From: Candidatus Terasakiella magnetica | GTDB lineage: Bacteria > Pseudomonadota > Alphaproteobacteria > Rhodospirillales > Terasakiellaceae | Reading direction: 5' to 3' | Assembly (NCBI RefSeq): GCF_900093605.1 | Contig: NZ_FLYE01000023.1 | Coordinates: forward strand, 1 to 64,000 | Length of the DNA: 64,000 nucleotides | In this document: positions 16,532 to 25,720 of the stretch, piece by piece | Layout: each line of letters opens with the position of its first letter | Numbering within the stretch: position 1 is the stretch's first letter | Made by a program: the position numbers and the translations under genes | Notes under the pieces: model-generated | Seen by the model: only the letters and a program-made list of their open reading frames with translations | What the model was told of the DNA's origin: nothing | Databases searched by the model: none

Positions 16532-18076
16532 TTACTCGTATAAGGACCAATGTTGGTTTGAAATACGGTTTAATAAAAGCTTTAAGACATCTTCTAAAGG
16601 TTCATCCTCATTAACAAACGGGATATCGGCTTCTAAAGATTTCTGGAAGTCAGCCACCTCATTTGTAAGTTTGTCAAAACTGAAATCACCTTGGCGCACA
16701 CGAAGACGAAGGGCCTGGCAACACGCCAGCATATGCCCAACAACAGCCTGTTCTGTTAATTCGAGAACACGCAAGCAATCGCGCGCAGCAATAGTACCCA
16801 TACTCACTTTATCTTGGTTGTGACATTCTGTTGAACGCGAGAACACACTGGCGGGCATTGTGTTTTTTAATGCTTCTGCAGTCCATGCTGATACACCAAT
16901 TTGCAAGGCTTTCAAACCATGGTTAATCGGGGCCCGTTCACCTTCAGCACCAGATAGATTAGAAGGCAGGCCGTTATTGAATTTCACATCCACCAGCGAT
17001 GCCATTTGGCGATCAACCAAATCAGCAAGATTTGCCACAAGGTTCTTTAGGCTATCCATGACAAAACCGATATGTCCGCCATAGAAATGCCCGCCATGAA
17101 GGACACGTTCATTTTCCACATCAATGATAGGATTGTCATTGGCGCTGTTGATCTCGGTCTCAATGATTTGCCTGAATGTTGGTAACATGTCTTGCAACAC
17201 GCCTATCACATGTGGGGCGCAGCGAACAGAATATCTATCTTGTAGGCGATGAAGTGGCTCTTCACTCACACCGCCATCTAAATCTTCGCGCACACGTTTG
17301 GCAATTTCGGCCTGACCAGGGTGTGGTTTGGCAGAGAATAGAACTTCATCAAAATGCTCTGGATTTCCAAGCAAGCCGATTGAGGTCAAGGTTGTTAGGC
17401 GAGAACATAGTCGCGCAAGATAGTCCGCACGTTGAAAAGCAAAAACAGCCATGGCTGTCATGACTGCTGTGCCATTCATAATAGCCAAGGCTTCTTTGGG
17501 GCGCATCACTAACGGTTTGATGTTAAGTTCTTCATAAACATCTTTTGTGCTGCGGCGCTCCCCCTTATAGAAAACGTCACGCTCACCAATAAGAACAGCA
17601 GCTACATATGAGAGAGGTGTTAAATCACCACTGGCACCAACAGAACCTTCTTCCGGGATGACTGGGGCGATGTCATGTTCTAATAACAGTTCAAGCTGCC
17701 TCATGAGGTCCATGGAGACACCAGACATACCTTTTGTCAGGGATGCCAAGCGAACGGCAACGACCGCGCGCGATTGTTCAGGGCTTAGGTTTTTACCAAG
17801 TCCAACACCGTGAAAGCGAGACAGGTGAATAGGTAGTTCATGCACAAGTTCTTCTGGAACGCCACGTGTGCAACTGTCGCCATAGCCCGTTGTAATACCG
17901 TAAAGAACACCTGTTTTTTCAAGAACACCACTTAGGAAGTCTGCACCGGCTGAGATTTTATTTATAAAAGCTGGATCATCAGAAACCTGACTTTGGGCGC
18001 GCCCCATTGCTAAGGCATGGATGTCTTCAATAGAAACTGGCGTTTCGCCAAACGTAATAACAGGCATATGGAGCAT
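16532..18076 (-). CDS. Aromatic amino-acid ammonia-lyase (HAL/TAL/PAL family)
   Basis: A 514-residue cytoplasmic lyase expected to deaminate tyrosine or phenylalanine to 4-coumarate or cinnamate, the aryl starter of the pigment. Ala148-Ser149-Gly150 in GSVGASGDLTPLSY form the MIO prosthetic group; Tyr65 in TGYGDS is the catalytic tyrosine; MNGTAVM, FxxAxPHPGQ-type SAKPHPGQAEIA and NDNPII are family hallmarks. The ring-selectivity pair is Phe88-His89 (SRFHGVG), where histidine lyases have Ser-His, bacterial tyrosine lyases His-Leu and phenylalanine lyases Phe-Leu. Pigment context argues against histidine degradation: no other hut gene is present. Tyrosine preference is a guess. Confidence 0.85.
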   Translation of the reverse strand: MLHMPVITFGETPVSIEDIHALAMGRAQSQVSDDPAFINKISAGADFLSGVLEKTGVLYGITTGYGDSCTRGVPEELVHELPIHLSRFHGVGLGKNLSPEQSRAVVAVRLASLTKGMSGVSMDLMRQLELLLEHDIAPVIPEEGSVGASGDLTPLSYVAAVLIGERDVFYKGERRSTKDVYEELNIKPLVMRPKEALAIMNGTAVMTAMAVFAFQRADYLARLCSRLTTLTSIGLLGNPEHFDEVLFSAKPHPGQAEIAKRVREDLDGGVSEEPLHRLQDRYSVRCAPHVIGVLQDMLPTFRQIIETEINSANDNPIIDVENERVLHGGHFYGGHIGFVMDSLKNLVANLADLVDRQMASLVDVKFNNGLPSNLSGAEGERAPINHGLKALQIGVSAWTAEALKNTMPASVFSRSTECHNQDKVSMGTIAARDCLRVLELTEQAVVGHMLACCQALRLRVRQGDFSFDKLTNEVADFQKSLEADIPFVNEDEPLEDVLKLLLNRISNQHWSLYE

Positions 18077-18109
18077 TATATTCTCTTAAAAAATTATTCG
18101 CTGTTAGGT

Positions 18110-19774
18110 TTATTGATCTTCAGCCCAAAAGTCAAAAAAGTTGTACCACTGTAGAGGATATTCTCTACAGTTGCGTTCCAAAATATGTACATACTTGGTG
18201 ATCTCTGTGGTTAATGCTTCGTCACGGGTCTTGCGGGGGAGTATGATTTGATCAGAGATTTTTTCAAAAATGATACGGAACTTATCCCTTTCTTTCATGC
18301 AATGAAGGGAAAAAACCGGACATTTCAAAAGGGATGCTAAAATCATTGGGCCTTGAGAAAAAGGGGCCTCTTTGCCAAGAAACGGGATGTATGACAGGCG
18401 TTTTTGTCCTTCAACAGGTGTTCGATCTCCTGCAATCACGACCCATTCACCCCGATCAAGGCGTTCTTGAAGCTCTATGGCGGTTGCGGGCCCCATGTCA
18501 TTGACCTGAACAACATCCAAAGTGGCATCTGGATTATAGTCCGCAAGGATTTGATTGAACTTCACCGCATGTTGGGTATGGGCAAAGACTGTAATCTTAA
18601 TTTTGCTGCGCCTTTTTGAAAGTGCACGACAAATTTCGACATTGCCAAGATGAGAGGTGAAAACCAATACGCCTTTGTCTGATTTAATCACCTGATCAAA
18701 CTCTTTTTCATTCGGGATGATCAAATCTTTGATTTCTACCTTACCCATCCATGCTGAAAATTTATCCAAGGCCATTCGCCCAAAAGATCTGGTGTGTGAC
18801 CATAATTGAAGCAACCCGGGTTTATCTTTCCTGCCTTGTAGGGCGTATATCTTCTCAAAATACCGTTTAGAGGCTTGGCGCTGTACGCCACCTGTTAGGA
18901 AGAAATATAATAAAATTGGCTGCATGATCCACCAACAAACGTTATAGCCCAAGGCCTTATAAGTGGTGGCGAGGAATTTTAGCCCCCATGTCATACCACG
19001 CTCATCTATGGTCGCCCATTTGGAGGCGATTTGAGGTTTCTTGGGGCGATTTTTCAATACGCTTGGAAGGCGATAGAGCATATTGAAAACAAGACGGGTG
19101 TGCATTTTTGTAATGCGGATATTATCGGCGACAATATCAAAGTTTGAGGTGTTGTTTTCAGGGTAGGTGACTTTCACTGGCGTCATGATGGTGGGGATGC
19201 CACGCCAAAACAGGCGCACCATGATTTCTGTATCAAAATCCATGCGCTGGCCAATGGTTTCTTCATCACTAACTGCAAGGCTTTGTTTAAGGGGATAAAC
19301 ACGATAACCGCACATACTGTCTTTAATCTGAAATGAAAGTGTCTCAATCCACACCCAGACATGAGTGAACCATCTGGCGATTTTGCGTGATTTCGGGATG
19401 GTTTCATCATAGATGGGTTGACCAGATATCAGTGCCTCAGGGTGGTCCTTTGCAAGGCCTAACAGTGTGGGAAGGGCTGAGGCATCATGTTGCCCGTCTG
19501 CATCCACCTGAACGGCGTGGCTGTAGCCTGCCTCAAAAGCGATACGAAACCCTTCAATGACGGCACAGCCCTTGCCTTGGTTTTCATCAAACCGTTTAAC
19601 GATAATATTTTCATCAGGGTTATGCAGGGCTGCAATGGTTGATTTGGTGGGCTCAGTACTTCCATCATCAATGATAAAAACGGGTAGGCCTTTTTCGCGC
19701 AAACCGTTTGCAACATTTTCTATGACAAGATAATGATTGTGGCTAGGGATAATGGCGCAGAATTTAACACTCAT
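18110..19774 (-). CDS. apeJ: Glycosyltransferase 2 / LpxL-type acyltransferase fusion (ApeJ-like)
   Basis: A 554-residue two-domain protein. Residues 1-235 are a GT2 glycosyltransferase (AIIPSHNHYLVIENVANGL, DDGSTEPT, AVQVDADGQHDA). A membrane-associated stretch (about 265-300) leads into a lysophospholipid/lipid A-type acyltransferase domain with TSHLGNVEICRAL (HxxxxE) and GDRTPVEGQ. The same fusion is found in aryl polyene clusters and probably builds the lipid or sugar anchor on which the polyene is mounted. Four-base overlap with the dehydratase gene. Confidence 0.82.
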   Translation of the reverse strand: MSVKFCAIIPSHNHYLVIENVANGLREKGLPVFIIDDGSTEPTKSTIAALHNPDENIIVKRFDENQGKGCAVIEGFRIAFEAGYSHAVQVDADGQHDASALPTLLGLAKDHPEALISGQPIYDETIPKSRKIARWFTHVWVWIETLSFQIKDSMCGYRVYPLKQSLAVSDEETIGQRMDFDTEIMVRLFWRGIPTIMTPVKVTYPENNTSNFDIVADNIRITKMHTRLVFNMLYRLPSVLKNRPKKPQIASKWATIDERGMTWGLKFLATTYKALGYNVCWWIMQPILLYFFLTGGVQRQASKRYFEKIYALQGRKDKPGLLQLWSHTRSFGRMALDKFSAWMGKVEIKDLIIPNEKEFDQVIKSDKGVLVFTSHLGNVEICRALSKRRSKIKITVFAHTQHAVKFNQILADYNPDATLDVVQVNDMGPATAIELQERLDRGEWVVIAGDRTPVEGQKRLSYIPFLGKEAPFSQGPMILASLLKCPVFSLHCMKERDKFRIIFEKISDQIILPRKTRDEALTTEITKYVHILERNCREYPLQWYNFFDFWAEDQ

Positions 19775-20136
19775 TGGTCGGATAGCTTAATAATGCCGGA
19801 GGAGAAGGTCTTCTCACCAGAGGTATAGGAAAATACAACCCTGTTCTTTTCTTTCTGGAGATCGAGTTTCAAAGTGATTTGAACTTCTGGCAACATGAGA
19901 TCTCGGAATTTCAGTTGAGAAATTTCAGCAATGGTTTGTGTTAGAGAAAAACGATCTGTGGCAAAGCGAACAGCCCAATCCAATTGCCCCACACCCGGTA
20001 AGATTGGTTGTTCTGGGAAATGGCCCTGGAACTGGAAAAGGTCAGATTGCGGGCATAGGTCTAGCTCAATAAGCGTGCCTTGGTGGCGCTCTGCCAGAAT
20101 ATCCGGTTCTTGTTTGCTTTCTTTCCACATTTGCAT
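19771..20136 (-). CDS. apeI: 3-hydroxyacyl-ACP dehydratase (ApeI-like, FabZ type)
   Basis: A 121-residue hotdog protein. FQGHFPEQPILPGVGQLDWA is the FabZ/ApeI signature with catalytic His. It is the second dehydratase of the operon; ApeI and ApeP act together in characterised systems. Located between the acyl ligase and the glycosyltransferase fusion. Confidence 0.8.
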   Translation of the reverse strand: MQMWKESKQEPDILAERHQGTLIELDLCPQSDLFQFQGHFPEQPILPGVGQLDWAVRFATDRFSLTQTIAEISQLKFRDLMLPEVQITLKLDLQKEKNRVVFSYTSGEKTFSSGIIKLSDQ

Positions 20137-20141
20137 GAAGC

Positions 20142-21401
20142 CTAATATAAAGAAAGCAGGTCAGCCATCAAGCGTTTACCTTGAGAATTCACAGGTATTT
20201 TTGCAACAAACCGCCAGCGTCTGGGTAAGGCGACTTGGTCTAGGTCATTGCGCATCTCTGTTCGTAACAGACGCCCCATCCGAAACTCACCGATTTCATC
20301 CAGTTGAACTTGACCTTCAGGCGTTAGGACAATGACACAAGATAAAGACTGTCTTGCATCATCCGAAATTAAAGCAGCAGCTTCTTTAACATAGGGAGAT
20401 TGTAAGGCAACGGCTTCCACCTCGGGCAAGGAAACACGTTTACCTTCGACTTTAACGATCCGGTCAATACGTCCTTTTAATAGGAATTTATCATTTTCTA
20501 GGAATTCAACCTTATCACTCATCTCATACCAATGATCATCTCCAAGGTAGGGTGAACGGATGGATAAAACACCATAATCATCGCTTCGAACATCAATGGC
20601 ACTAAAGGGTGTCCATGGGGTGGCTTCATCGGTTTGTTGTCGATAAGCAATTCCACCAGTTTCCGTACTGCCGAAGACTTCCATGGGTGTTTTTGAGAGA
20701 AGGTTTTGTGTCTCAATGGCTGCATCAATGGGGAGCGGACCACCGGATGAAAAGATCATCTTTGGTGATGCTTCAATGTCTAATACAGGATAACGGGTCA
20801 GATGTGCGGGGCTAGAGATAATGAAGCTGTCTTCACAAATTTTTGGAACAAGATTTTCCCAATACTCAAACATCTCATCATAAAATGGGCGCCCTGCAGA
20901 TAAGGGCCATAAGACTTTAAATAACATCCCGTAGATATGTTGGTGAGAAACTGTCGCGAGTGCGATTGAGCTCCCTAACTGCTCCCCGAAAGTATCTTCC
21001 AGCACTGTTATCTCATTCTCAATTTGTCGTAATGTTTTGCGGATACATTTGGCTTCCCCTGTTGAACCTGATGTGAAAAAATCAAGGATGCAGTTGTTTA
21101 TATCAAGGGGCTGAAAGTCAAAATCAGTCTGTTGTCCTAATTCAAGAACAAGGCGATGTCCGTCCAGTTTTTCTAATGTTCCGGGCTGTGCATTTGGCGG
21201 CAGAGAAACCCTGCACCCTGCATGTAAAGCAGCCATAAGGCCCACAGCAAAGGTATAGCTGCTATCTTCGAATAAGATAACGCTCTGGCCTGAAAGCTGG
21301 GAGGCGTTATGGGCAACATCGTTCTTAAATTGTACGAAGGTGATGTCATTGGTGATCTGGTTTTCAAGATCATTGAGGAGAAGTTGAGACAGAGAAATCA
21401 T
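20142..21401 (-). CDS. apeH: AMP-dependent acyl/aryl-ACP ligase (ApeH-like)
   Basis: An adenylate-forming enzyme of 419 residues (short for the family). DFFTSGSTGEAKCIRKT is the P-loop-like A3 motif; FGSTETGGIAYRQ is A5; LLKGRIDRIVKVEGKRVSLPEVEA is A7/A8 with the hinge, and the final lysine is in NSQGKRLM. It should activate 4-coumarate or cinnamate as acyl-AMP and load it on an ACP to start the polyene. Four-base overlap with the membrane protein gene upstream. Confidence 0.82.
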   Translation of the reverse strand: MISLSQLLLNDLENQITNDITFVQFKNDVAHNASQLSGQSVILFEDSSYTFAVGLMAALHAGCRVSLPPNAQPGTLEKLDGHRLVLELGQQTDFDFQPLDINNCILDFFTSGSTGEAKCIRKTLRQIENEITVLEDTFGEQLGSSIALATVSHQHIYGMLFKVLWPLSAGRPFYDEMFEYWENLVPKICEDSFIISSPAHLTRYPVLDIEASPKMIFSSGGPLPIDAAIETQNLLSKTPMEVFGSTETGGIAYRQQTDEATPWTPFSAIDVRSDDYGVLSIRSPYLGDDHWYEMSDKVEFLENDKFLLKGRIDRIVKVEGKRVSLPEVEAVALQSPYVKEAAALISDDARQSLSCVIVLTPEGQVQLDEIGEFRMGRLLRTEMRNDLDQVALPRRWRFVAKIPVNSQGKRLMADLLSLY

Positions 21402-21982
21402 GAATGTGTTCCCACATGTTTTTTCTTCACAAATTGGCGCACAACAAACTCAACTGCAAAAAGGCAGCCCATGAAGATGTAAGATAAAAACCCGTTGTAA
21501 AATGTCCATGTTTCTAAACCTGTATATAAAGCCGTCCAAAGTGAGATGCAGGCATTTAGGATAAAGAAAATGATCCAGATAATTGTGACGTTTCGGGTGT
21601 AGCGTACACCACTTTCGTTTAGGTCAGGCTCCATCATTCGGGCAAAACGCTCAATGATGGTTGGAGAATGAATAAGGGAATATCCAAAGACAGCTGCCAA
21701 GCTTAAACATAAGGCGATGGGGTAGGATTTTACAGCCAGCATGCTGTCAACAAAGGCGAGTATGCCAACAACACAAATGGTCAGGCCTAAGGAAACAAGA
21801 TGTATGGTTTCTTTTTTATCATGCCATTGCAGCACAATGCGAAACCCTAGGAAAACCATTAATCCCATAGAAATGGCTAAAGGGGTAAAAACCTGAAGCC
21901 CAAAATAAACCGCAAACGGGTAGGCCACACCAATAACACTGGCGAGAACCATGAGCGGTTTAAATTTGATGGGTGGTTTCAT
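21398..21982 (-). CDS. apeG: COG4648-type integral membrane protein (ApeG-like)
   Basis: A 194-residue inner-membrane protein with five or six hydrophobic helices (for example LMVLASVIGVAYPFAVYFGL, IALCLSLAAVFGYSLI, IIWIIFFILNACISLWTAL). This uncharacterised type is regularly found between the ACPs and the ligase in aryl polyene clusters. Start is seven bases after the second ACP. Confidence 0.72.
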   Translation of the reverse strand: MKPPIKFKPLMVLASVIGVAYPFAVYFGLQVFTPLAISMGLMVFLGFRIVLQWHDKKETIHLVSLGLTICVVGILAFVDSMLAVKSYPIALCLSLAAVFGYSLIHSPTIIERFARMMEPDLNESGVRYTRNVTIIWIIFFILNACISLWTALYTGLETWTFYNGFLSYIFMGCLFAVEFVVRQFVKKKHVGTHS

Positions 21983-21988
21983 TCGGCC

Positions 21989-22237
21989 TTATTCGGACAC
22001 AAGACTGTGTACACGCTCAATAATATCATTAACGGTGCGAACGGTTTTGAATTCTTCCGGTGGGATTTTCTTACCTGTGAGTTCTTGAAGCTTCACTACA
22101 AGGTCAACGGCGTCGATACTATCAAGATCCAAATCTTCAAAGAGTTTTGCATCAGGGGTGATGTCTTCAGCAGGGACTTCAAAAAGATCCTGTAAATATT
22201 CATTCAACTTATCTGAAATTTCTTCACGGCTTAACAT
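21989..22237 (-). CDS. apeF: Acyl carrier protein 2 (ApeF-like)
   Basis: About 82 residues, all helical. Ser in DLDLDSIDAVDLVVK carries the phosphopantetheine arm. I place the start at ATG 22237 because GGAGG lies ten bases upstream; an earlier possible start at 22294 would add 19 residues unlike an ACP and overlap the previous gene. It would be modified by the transferase at 24516. Confidence 0.85.
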   Translation of the reverse strand: MLSREEISDKLNEYLQDLFEVPAEDITPDAKLFEDLDLDSIDAVDLVVKLQELTGKKIPPEEFKTVRTVNDIIERVHSLVSE

Positions 22238-22241
22238 GGTT

Positions 22242-22502
22242 TTAGCCCTCCTTCTCAGATGAAATGAATTTTGCAAGATTTGCAACTGAGGCAAAATGCG
22301 TCTTTATATTCTCAGTCTCAGAATTGATTTTGATGCCGTATTTTTTCTGAATTTCCATGCCCAATTCAAGGGCATCAATGGAATCCAGGCCGAGGCCTTC
22401 TACGAACAGGCGTTCGCTACTTTCAATCTCTTCTGGTTCAAGGTCTTCGAGGTTTAAAGCTTCTATGATGAGCTTTTTAAGTTCGAGTTCTAATTCATCC
22501 AT
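22242..22502 (-). CDS. apeE: Acyl carrier protein 1 (ApeE-like)
   Basis: An 86-residue acidic helical protein with modification site GLGLDSIDALELGMEI. Two ACPs in tandem are characteristic of aryl polyene clusters, one for initiation and one for elongation. Overlaps the acyltransferase gene by 8 bases. Confidence 0.87.
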   Translation of the reverse strand: MDELELELKKLIIEALNLEDLEPEEIESSERLFVEGLGLDSIDALELGMEIQKKYGIKINSETENIKTHFASVANLAKFISSEKEG

Positions 22503-23298
22503 GAGAGACTTTTCCGCTGAAATGTTGTTCTAAATCTCGGGTCAGTTTTCTGACCACTTTTGATCTCGGTTGATGGCCTATATATGCCTGAATGTCTAGT
22601 TGTTCTTCAACCCAAAAGTTGAATTGCATTTTTTTTGGTGGGATTTCATACCATTTTTGTCCTTTAGCCAAGCTAGGGGGCAAGCAAGAGATTGTAATGG
22701 GTTGAATATCACAGGGCACAAGGGCTGCAATATTGGCAAAACCTCTCTGGAATTTCAGGTCTTTTCCGGGGACACTACGTGTTCCTTCAGGGAATATCAC
22801 AATGTCATGGCCTTGTTCGATGGCTTGCTTACATTGTTCAAATAAGGCTTCGGGGTTTCCATCATTGCGAATATATCCTGCAGCTCTCATCACACCACCA
22901 AGATATTTACTATCCCATAATTCATGTTTCACAATGCATTGGGCTTTTGGCAGCATGGAAATTAAAAAAACAACGTCCAGAAGTGTCGGATGGTTTGCAA
23001 CAATAAGTCGCCCCTTATCGTCTTTTAAGCGTTCTCTATCATAAACATCACAGTTAAGAATTCCTGTTATGCGCAGCATAAAGACAAAGAACCTAAAACA
23101 GAAGTGAACCATTCTTCGGGTACGATTAATACGTTTTTCTTCAGTTTTTGAAAAAATGGAAATCGCAGGGAAAACAGTTAATGTTAATAATAACCCACCA
23201 AGGCTAAATGAGGCGAAGGCAAGACCTGTGAATACTAAGCGCTGGAAATAATTGAGTTTATTTAACATGTTGAAAATTCCATTGAGTACGCCCATCAC
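22495..23298 (-). CDS. apeD: PlsC-type 1-acylglycerol-3-phosphate acyltransferase (ApeD-like)
   Basis: A membrane-associated acyltransferase with one long N-terminal hydrophobic segment, the NHPTLLD (HxxxxD) catalytic motif and FPEGTRSVPG substrate motif. Likely attaches the acyl or polyene chain to a glycerol or sugar lipid. Start is uncertain: GTG 23298/ATG 23295 overlap the chain-length factor by about 40 bases, while ATG 23268 (MLNKLNYFQRL) is an alternative with GGA eight bases upstream. Confidence 0.78.
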   Translation of the reverse strand: MMGVLNGIFNMLNKLNYFQRLVFTGLAFASFSLGGLLLTLTVFPAISIFSKTEEKRINRTRRMVHFCFRFFVFMLRITGILNCDVYDRERLKDDKGRLIVANHPTLLDVVFLISMLPKAQCIVKHELWDSKYLGGVMRAAGYIRNDGNPEALFEQCKQAIEQGHDIVIFPEGTRSVPGKDLKFQRGFANIAALVPCDIQPITISCLPPSLAKGQKWYEIPPKKMQFNFWVEEQLDIQAYIGHQPRSKVVRKLTRDLEQHFSGKVSHG

Positions 23299-23980
23299 TC
23301 CAAAACCAGTTTCTCTTTTTCTTTAAGAAGCCGTCCATAAAATTTAAAGCCGCATCCTCTTTGTTTCCATTTCCATCAGCTTTAGATACGGAATATGAAA
23401 TTTGTTCTGAATCGCTCTGTTGTATAACTAAAGCCATAGCCATTGGTTTGACTGTCTCATCACAGAATCCCTCATAAAAATCTGGTAGGGGTTCATCATA
23501 ATGGACCAACAAGACGGGTGTTTCTGGATTAAGCTGCAACATGGTGCCAGCTTCTAATAAAGCATTGCAGAAGCTAGCGGGCCCGGCAGAAACAGCCGTA
23601 TGGGGTTGTATATTTTTTGATGTAATTGAAAATAGGCCAGCTAATCCATTATGGACTGACATACTGAAGTTTGCGGGGGACAAAGGTTCTTTTTGTGATA
23701 AGGACCTAAGCATTTTTACAGTTTGCGCACTTTCTCCATAACGTGATGAAAAAACCATAGGAATGCTTTCCACGGCATCTAAATCATGTGTTACGCGCAT
23801 GACCATGCGTCCAAGACGGCTCAAACGTCTGCGCAGCATCATGGGGAGGTCTTTCACATCCGGTACGTCGTCGTTTTTTTTCAGTGTTTCTGAAATATCC
23901 TGTGACGACATCCATTTTTGGCAGGTTTCAAGACTTGGCCCCCAAGCAGACCAGTTTGAAACGTTAAATGCAGCTGACAT
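23258..23980 (-). CDS. apeC: Chain-length factor, beta-ketoacyl synthase-like (ApeC-like)
   Basis: A 240-residue short ketosynthase homologue lacking the Cys-His-His triad (SAGPASFCNALLEAGT replaces the usual A-C-A/S-G nucleophile elbow). VESIPMVFSSRYGE and SVHNGLAGLFSI are typical of the 'beta-ketoacyl synthase chain length factor' group. In type II systems such a partner dimerises with a catalytic ketosynthase (here probably the 10444 product) and sets chain length. Confidence 0.78.
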   Translation of the reverse strand: MSAAFNVSNWSAWGPSLETCQKWMSSQDISETLKKNDDVPDVKDLPMMLRRRLSRLGRMVMRVTHDLDAVESIPMVFSSRYGESAQTVKMLRSLSQKEPLSPANFSMSVHNGLAGLFSITSKNIQPHTAVSAGPASFCNALLEAGTMLQLNPETPVLLVHYDEPLPDFYEGFCDETVKPMAMALVIQQSDSEQISYSVSKADGNGNKEDAALNFMDGFLKKKRNWFWSDGRTQWNFQHVK

Positions 23981-23983
23981 TTG

Positions 23984-24394
23984 TTATCGATTCATCGCAG
24001 ATTTTTGCAAATTCATTTCAATGTCTTTTTCTAAATTTGCAACCCATCGATTATAATTTCGATGGATACGGCTGCCGTTATATAAGAGATCGACACTATT
24101 CAAATACTTAATTGAATAACTTGATTGGTCAAACGTAACTTCAATAACAGCTACATGTGTTTTTTTGCGGAATGTTAGCTTTAACAAGCCGGGGTATTGC
24201 TCTTCTACAAGCCATTTACGGTTCATGGCTGAAAGCTCAATGACTTCACTAATTTCTCTTAGAGACATAAATTCAGCAGAGGAAGGTACAGGATGACTAA
24301 ACACTGAATAAACAGGTTGAACACGCCCAAAGCAACCACTGAGAATTAAACAGGCTACAACGACCAGCCCACTGCGTTTAATGAAATTAGCCAT
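23984..24394 (-). CDS. Putative lipoprotein, first gene of the aryl polyene operon
   Basis: A small lipoprotein with signal peptide and lipobox LILSGC. ATG 24394 is preferred (GGGGGA upstream, and it lies about 40 bases downstream of a good promoter); a longer form from 24433 would begin within the promoter's -10. The mature domain (SVFSHPVPSSAEFMSL, VIEVTFDQSSYSIKYLNSV) is not one I can name. Three bases separate it from the chain-length factor gene. Confidence 0.62.
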   Translation of the reverse strand: MANFIKRSGLVVVACLILSGCFGRVQPVYSVFSHPVPSSAEFMSLREISEVIELSAMNRKWLVEEQYPGLLKLTFRKKTHVAVIEVTFDQSSYSIKYLNSVDLLYNGSRIHRNYNRWVANLEKDIEMNLQKSAMNR

Positions 24395-24433
24395 AATAAA
24401 GAATGTTCCCCCAATAATATCCATAGTCTTCAC

Positions 24434-24462
24434 AATAAACCTGTTTAAGCTGTATTGGTCAA
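24434..24462 (-). promoter_or_regulatory. Candidate sigma-70 promoter of the aryl polyene operon
   Basis: On the minus strand TTGACC (24457-24462) and TTTATT (24434-24439) are separated by exactly 17 bases, upstream of the first operon gene. The 5' region is shared with the divergent phosphopantetheinyl transferase gene. Confidence 0.4.
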
Positions 24463-24515
24463 GCCAGATATCGTTTATGTTTTGGTATATTTAAGCAGCA
24501 TGTTAAAAAGTCACC

Positions 24516-25100
24516 ATGCTAAAAATGTCATACTTATCTCTCTCTGACCCGACGACCCATGAGTTTATTGAGAAATGGTGCGCACAGGAAGATTATGATT
24601 ACGCATTGAAATTTAAGAAAAAGCAGCGCCAAGAACAAAGCCTTGCAGGACGGTGCCTTGTCAGGATGCTTTATTCTTGTTTTTGGGCAACGACTGAATG
24701 TGATCTAAAAATCATAGTTGGTGAAAATGGAGAGCCATTAATTCGTAGTCACCTGCAATCAATGCCATTATGGGTATCTATCAGCCATTCAAATGATTTC
24801 GTTTGTGCGGTTTTAAGTGATCATTGCCCTGTAGGTGTTGATTCAGAATATATAAAAGCCAATAGAGATATAACAACATTGGTTCATAAGCTTTATTCAA
24901 GCTTTAAAGGCAGTGAAATAAGTGCATATAAATTTTGGACTTTGAACGAGGCCTATGGAAAAGCAAAAGGGGTCGGTGTTGATTTTTCACAAGCTGATTC
25001 GATTTATCAAGCAATCTCACTGGCATATGATTCTGGTAACAGTTACAGCTTTAGGACGATCATGATTGGGGATTACGTCACTTCAGTATATTGCTTGTAA
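24516..25100 (+). CDS. Sfp-type 4'-phosphopantetheinyl transferase
   Basis: A 194-residue enzyme that transfers the phosphopantetheine arm from CoA to carrier proteins, most likely the two ACPs of the operon. The Mg-binding GVDSEYI (D of GVD, E two residues on) and FWTLNEAYGKAKG (W-x-x-x-E-A-x-x-K) motifs are present, as is the earlier SISHSNDFVCA. It is transcribed divergently from the pigment operon. Several other types exist; the residue pattern is clearly Sfp/AcpT-like. Confidence 0.85.
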   Translation: MLKMSYLSLSDPTTHEFIEKWCAQEDYDYALKFKKKQRQEQSLAGRCLVRMLYSCFWATTECDLKIIVGENGEPLIRSHLQSMPLWVSISHSNDFVCAVLSDHCPVGVDSEYIKANRDITTLVHKLYSSFKGSEISAYKFWTLNEAYGKAKGVGVDFSQADSIYQAISLAYDSGNSYSFRTIMIGDYVTSVYCL

Positions 25101-25720
25101 AAGATGTGAAAGAACACTTCGAACAAAGGGGCAAGATTGAAAAGGTTTATTTTGGTTCTGTGAATGAACAATGAAGAAATGTTGTAAACGTAGAGTTTTG
25201 ATATCAGTATCGAACTTATTATAGCCATTTAGTGCAGGCATAATGTTAGTTTTTAAACAACACGTGATGCCGATTCAGTTGAAAGCCTAAAATTATACAA
25301 AGCATTAAAAAATAAGAAAAAAGGAAAACAAACGGTAATACCTGCGTTTGTTAGTGCCCAAGCCACACTATTGACGATTTCCTATATGTTTTATTCAAAT
25401 GATCGAACAAAACACAAAACCCCAGTTGGGGTTAAATACGGAAACTTTCCATCCGTCCAAAACTAATCTGTCCACCCTGATATCCATCTTCATGACCCCG
25501 ATCTTCATGCGGATCGGGTTAACGCCTTTTAAACATCACATTCTCATATAGAGCATCAAGACTGAAGAAAAAGTGATCGCAGTCATAATTAGTCATTTTG
25601 AATTATGACCGCGATTTATGAATAAGAAATCAGTCATAAATGGCAGTTTTCCTAGTGCTATAGGGAATTTGCCAAAAAAACATTTCAAACAAAAGCATAA
25701 ATGAAGAAAAGGATTTAAAT
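25101..25720. other. 620-bp region without a recognisable gene
   Basis: AT-rich, only short frames. Visible structures are a small hairpin CCCGATC-N8-GATCGGG (25497-25518) and a larger dyad at 25576-25615. It separates the pigment module from the recombination module. Confidence 0.5.
25576..25615. promoter_or_regulatory. 15-bp dyad upstream of recombinase-like gene
   Basis: ATCGCAGTCATAATT (25576-25590) and AATTATGACCGCGAT (25601-25615) are inverted copies with one mismatch and a 10-base spacer. No T run follows, so an operator is more likely than a terminator. The gene at 25721 starts about 105 bases downstream. Confidence 0.4.

Noticed and set aside
16532-18076. Histidine utilisation enzyme HutH
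   Set aside because: The MIO lyase lies in the middle of an aryl polyene operon and no other hut gene is present.
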